The translations under genes and the position numbers were made by a program. From Candidatus Cryptobacteroides onthequi (lineage in GTDB: Bacteria; Bacteroidota; Bacteroidia; Bacteroidales; UBA932): a DNA stretch of 64,000 nt. The notes beneath the pieces are model-generated. The model did not search any database, was not told the origin of the DNA, and was given only the letters and a program-made list of their open reading frames with translations. Below, in pieces: positions 63,532 to 64,000 of this stretch (positions within the stretch are counted from its first letter, which is position 1; each line of letters starts with the position of its first letter). The stretch is from NCBI GenBank assembly GCA_018066125.1, contig JAGHSA010000022.1, positions 19,004 through 83,003 of the forward strand, given 5' to 3'.

Positions 63532-64000
63532 ATGGAAGAAATACTCAAATACGATAAAATTTCGGAACCTCAGAAGTCTCAGAAAGCGCAACTATGGAAG
63601 ACAGCCATTGGTCTGCAGGCTGTTGATGGTTTGCAGACATCAGAATATCTCATTGATGTCGCCAAGCAGCATATTGAAGGAGATATCACGATAGACGAGG
63701 CGGGGCATTACCTTAAGGAGTATTATAAAGCCAAAGGAGATAGAGATGGTTCAGATGCGCGAAATGAGGAAGCTGACATAGTGTCTCAGAGAATTACAAA
63801 AATTCTGTCTGAGGGTGGATTCTCGTTTACACCGGCATATTATTGTGGCATACACCGTAAGCTGTTTGACGGGATCTTCAAATTCGCCGGACAGATAAGA
63901 GACTATAATATCACGAAAAAAGAATGGGTCCTGTCAGGAGACACCGTCATCTACGGCAACGCTGCAGACATTTCCGCTACATTGGATTACGACTTTGGTG
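63532..64000 (+). CDS. Fic family protein with N-terminal VbhA-like domain (cut by window end)
   Basis: The first 156 residues of a Fic protein are visible. Fic enzymes transfer AMP or other nucleotide groups onto target proteins. Residues 15-65 (LWKTAIGLQAVDGLQTSEYL, then AKQHIEGDITIDEAGHYL) resemble the VbhA antitoxin helices, here fused in front. The Fic fold begins with FTPAYYCGIHRKLFDGIFKF and AGQIRDYNITKKEW, and the flap WVLSGDTVIYGNA follows. The catalytic HPFxxGNGR motif lies beyond the window, so activity cannot be judged. At the position of the inhibitory S/TxxxEG motif the sequence is L28xxxD32G33. No in-frame ATG exists upstream of 63532. Confidence 0.85.
   Translation, partial: MEEILKYDKISEPQKSQKAQLWKTAIGLQAVDGLQTSEYLIDVAKQHIEGDITIDEAGHYLKEYYKAKGDRDGSDARNEEADIVSQRITKILSEGGFSFTPAYYCGIHRKLFDGIFKFAGQIRDYNITKKEWVLSGDTVIYGNAADISATLDYDFG

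Noticed and set aside
63394-63591. 65-codon minus-strand open frame
   Set aside because: It crosses the Fic promoter and start, which match known patterns well.

Overview
The window looks like a chromosome segment of a Bacteroidales bacterium (Bacteroidota). Many genes are preceded by the TAnnTTTG -7 element typical of this phylum. Ribosome-binding sites are A/T-rich rather than Shine-Dalgarno-like, and the gene families (DUF2795 protein, GH127, AspC-Apt pair, AsnA, MetX/MetY) fit. Genus cannot be fixed from the sequence alone. Most of the window (about 1-56,550) is compact, G+C-rich housekeeping DNA. From about 56,550 the DNA is visibly more A+T-rich and accessory in character.

Layout. 70-2704: substrate-binding lipoprotein, NhaA antiporter, tRNA-Thr(CGT). 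2803-9030: a YhiN-type flavoprotein, the SRP RNA gene followed by an odd partial copy of its 3' end, cytidine deaminase, MnmA, a second flavoprotein, TsaD. 9151-16838: operon tamB, RsmI-like methylase, folB, mtaB, dapF with overlapping or near-abutting genes. 24847-16835 (minus): one six-gene aspartate-family operon, metX-thrA-metY-asd-asnA-lysA, covering most of the route from aspartate to homocysteine plus the last lysine step and asparagine. 26931-25137: aspC-apt. 35776-26962 (minus): a surface-polysaccharide cluster with initiating transferase, flippase, polymerase and four glycosyltransferase genes, one a GT2-GT4 fusion. 35982-56547: gdhA, pgeF, an alanine/glycine symporter, upp, a MATE exporter, pfkA with a dicarboxylate symporter, a GH29-GH127 lipoprotein/hydrolase pair, guaB-guaA, htpG, an acyl-CoA ligase, a HAD phosphatase, folE and a DUF2795 gene.

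56,525-64,000 is accessory. The last 26 bases around the DUF2795 stop are repeated at 59,252-59,277, bracketing an insert with an HTH gene, an AlbA_2/HATPase gene and a gene remnant. Beyond it lie a large UvrD-type helicase with nuclease-like insert, zinc fingers and HRDC domain, a decayed Bro-N-type gene, and a Fic gene cut by the window end.

The most interesting signal is the leader of the metX operon. A 16-codon methionine-rich reading frame (MRKSKHISMMSKRMHR) contains a 12-base segment perfectly complementary to the bases that end in the metX start codon. This suggests a translational attenuator in which ribosomes stalling on Met codons free the metX start. I know of no described system with this arrangement. 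Second-rank signals are the SRP-RNA 3'-end duplication, the att-like duplication at the DUF2795 gene, a 35-bp inverted repeat island at 41.7-42.0 kb, and the repeat-decorated, apparently leaderless Fic promoter.
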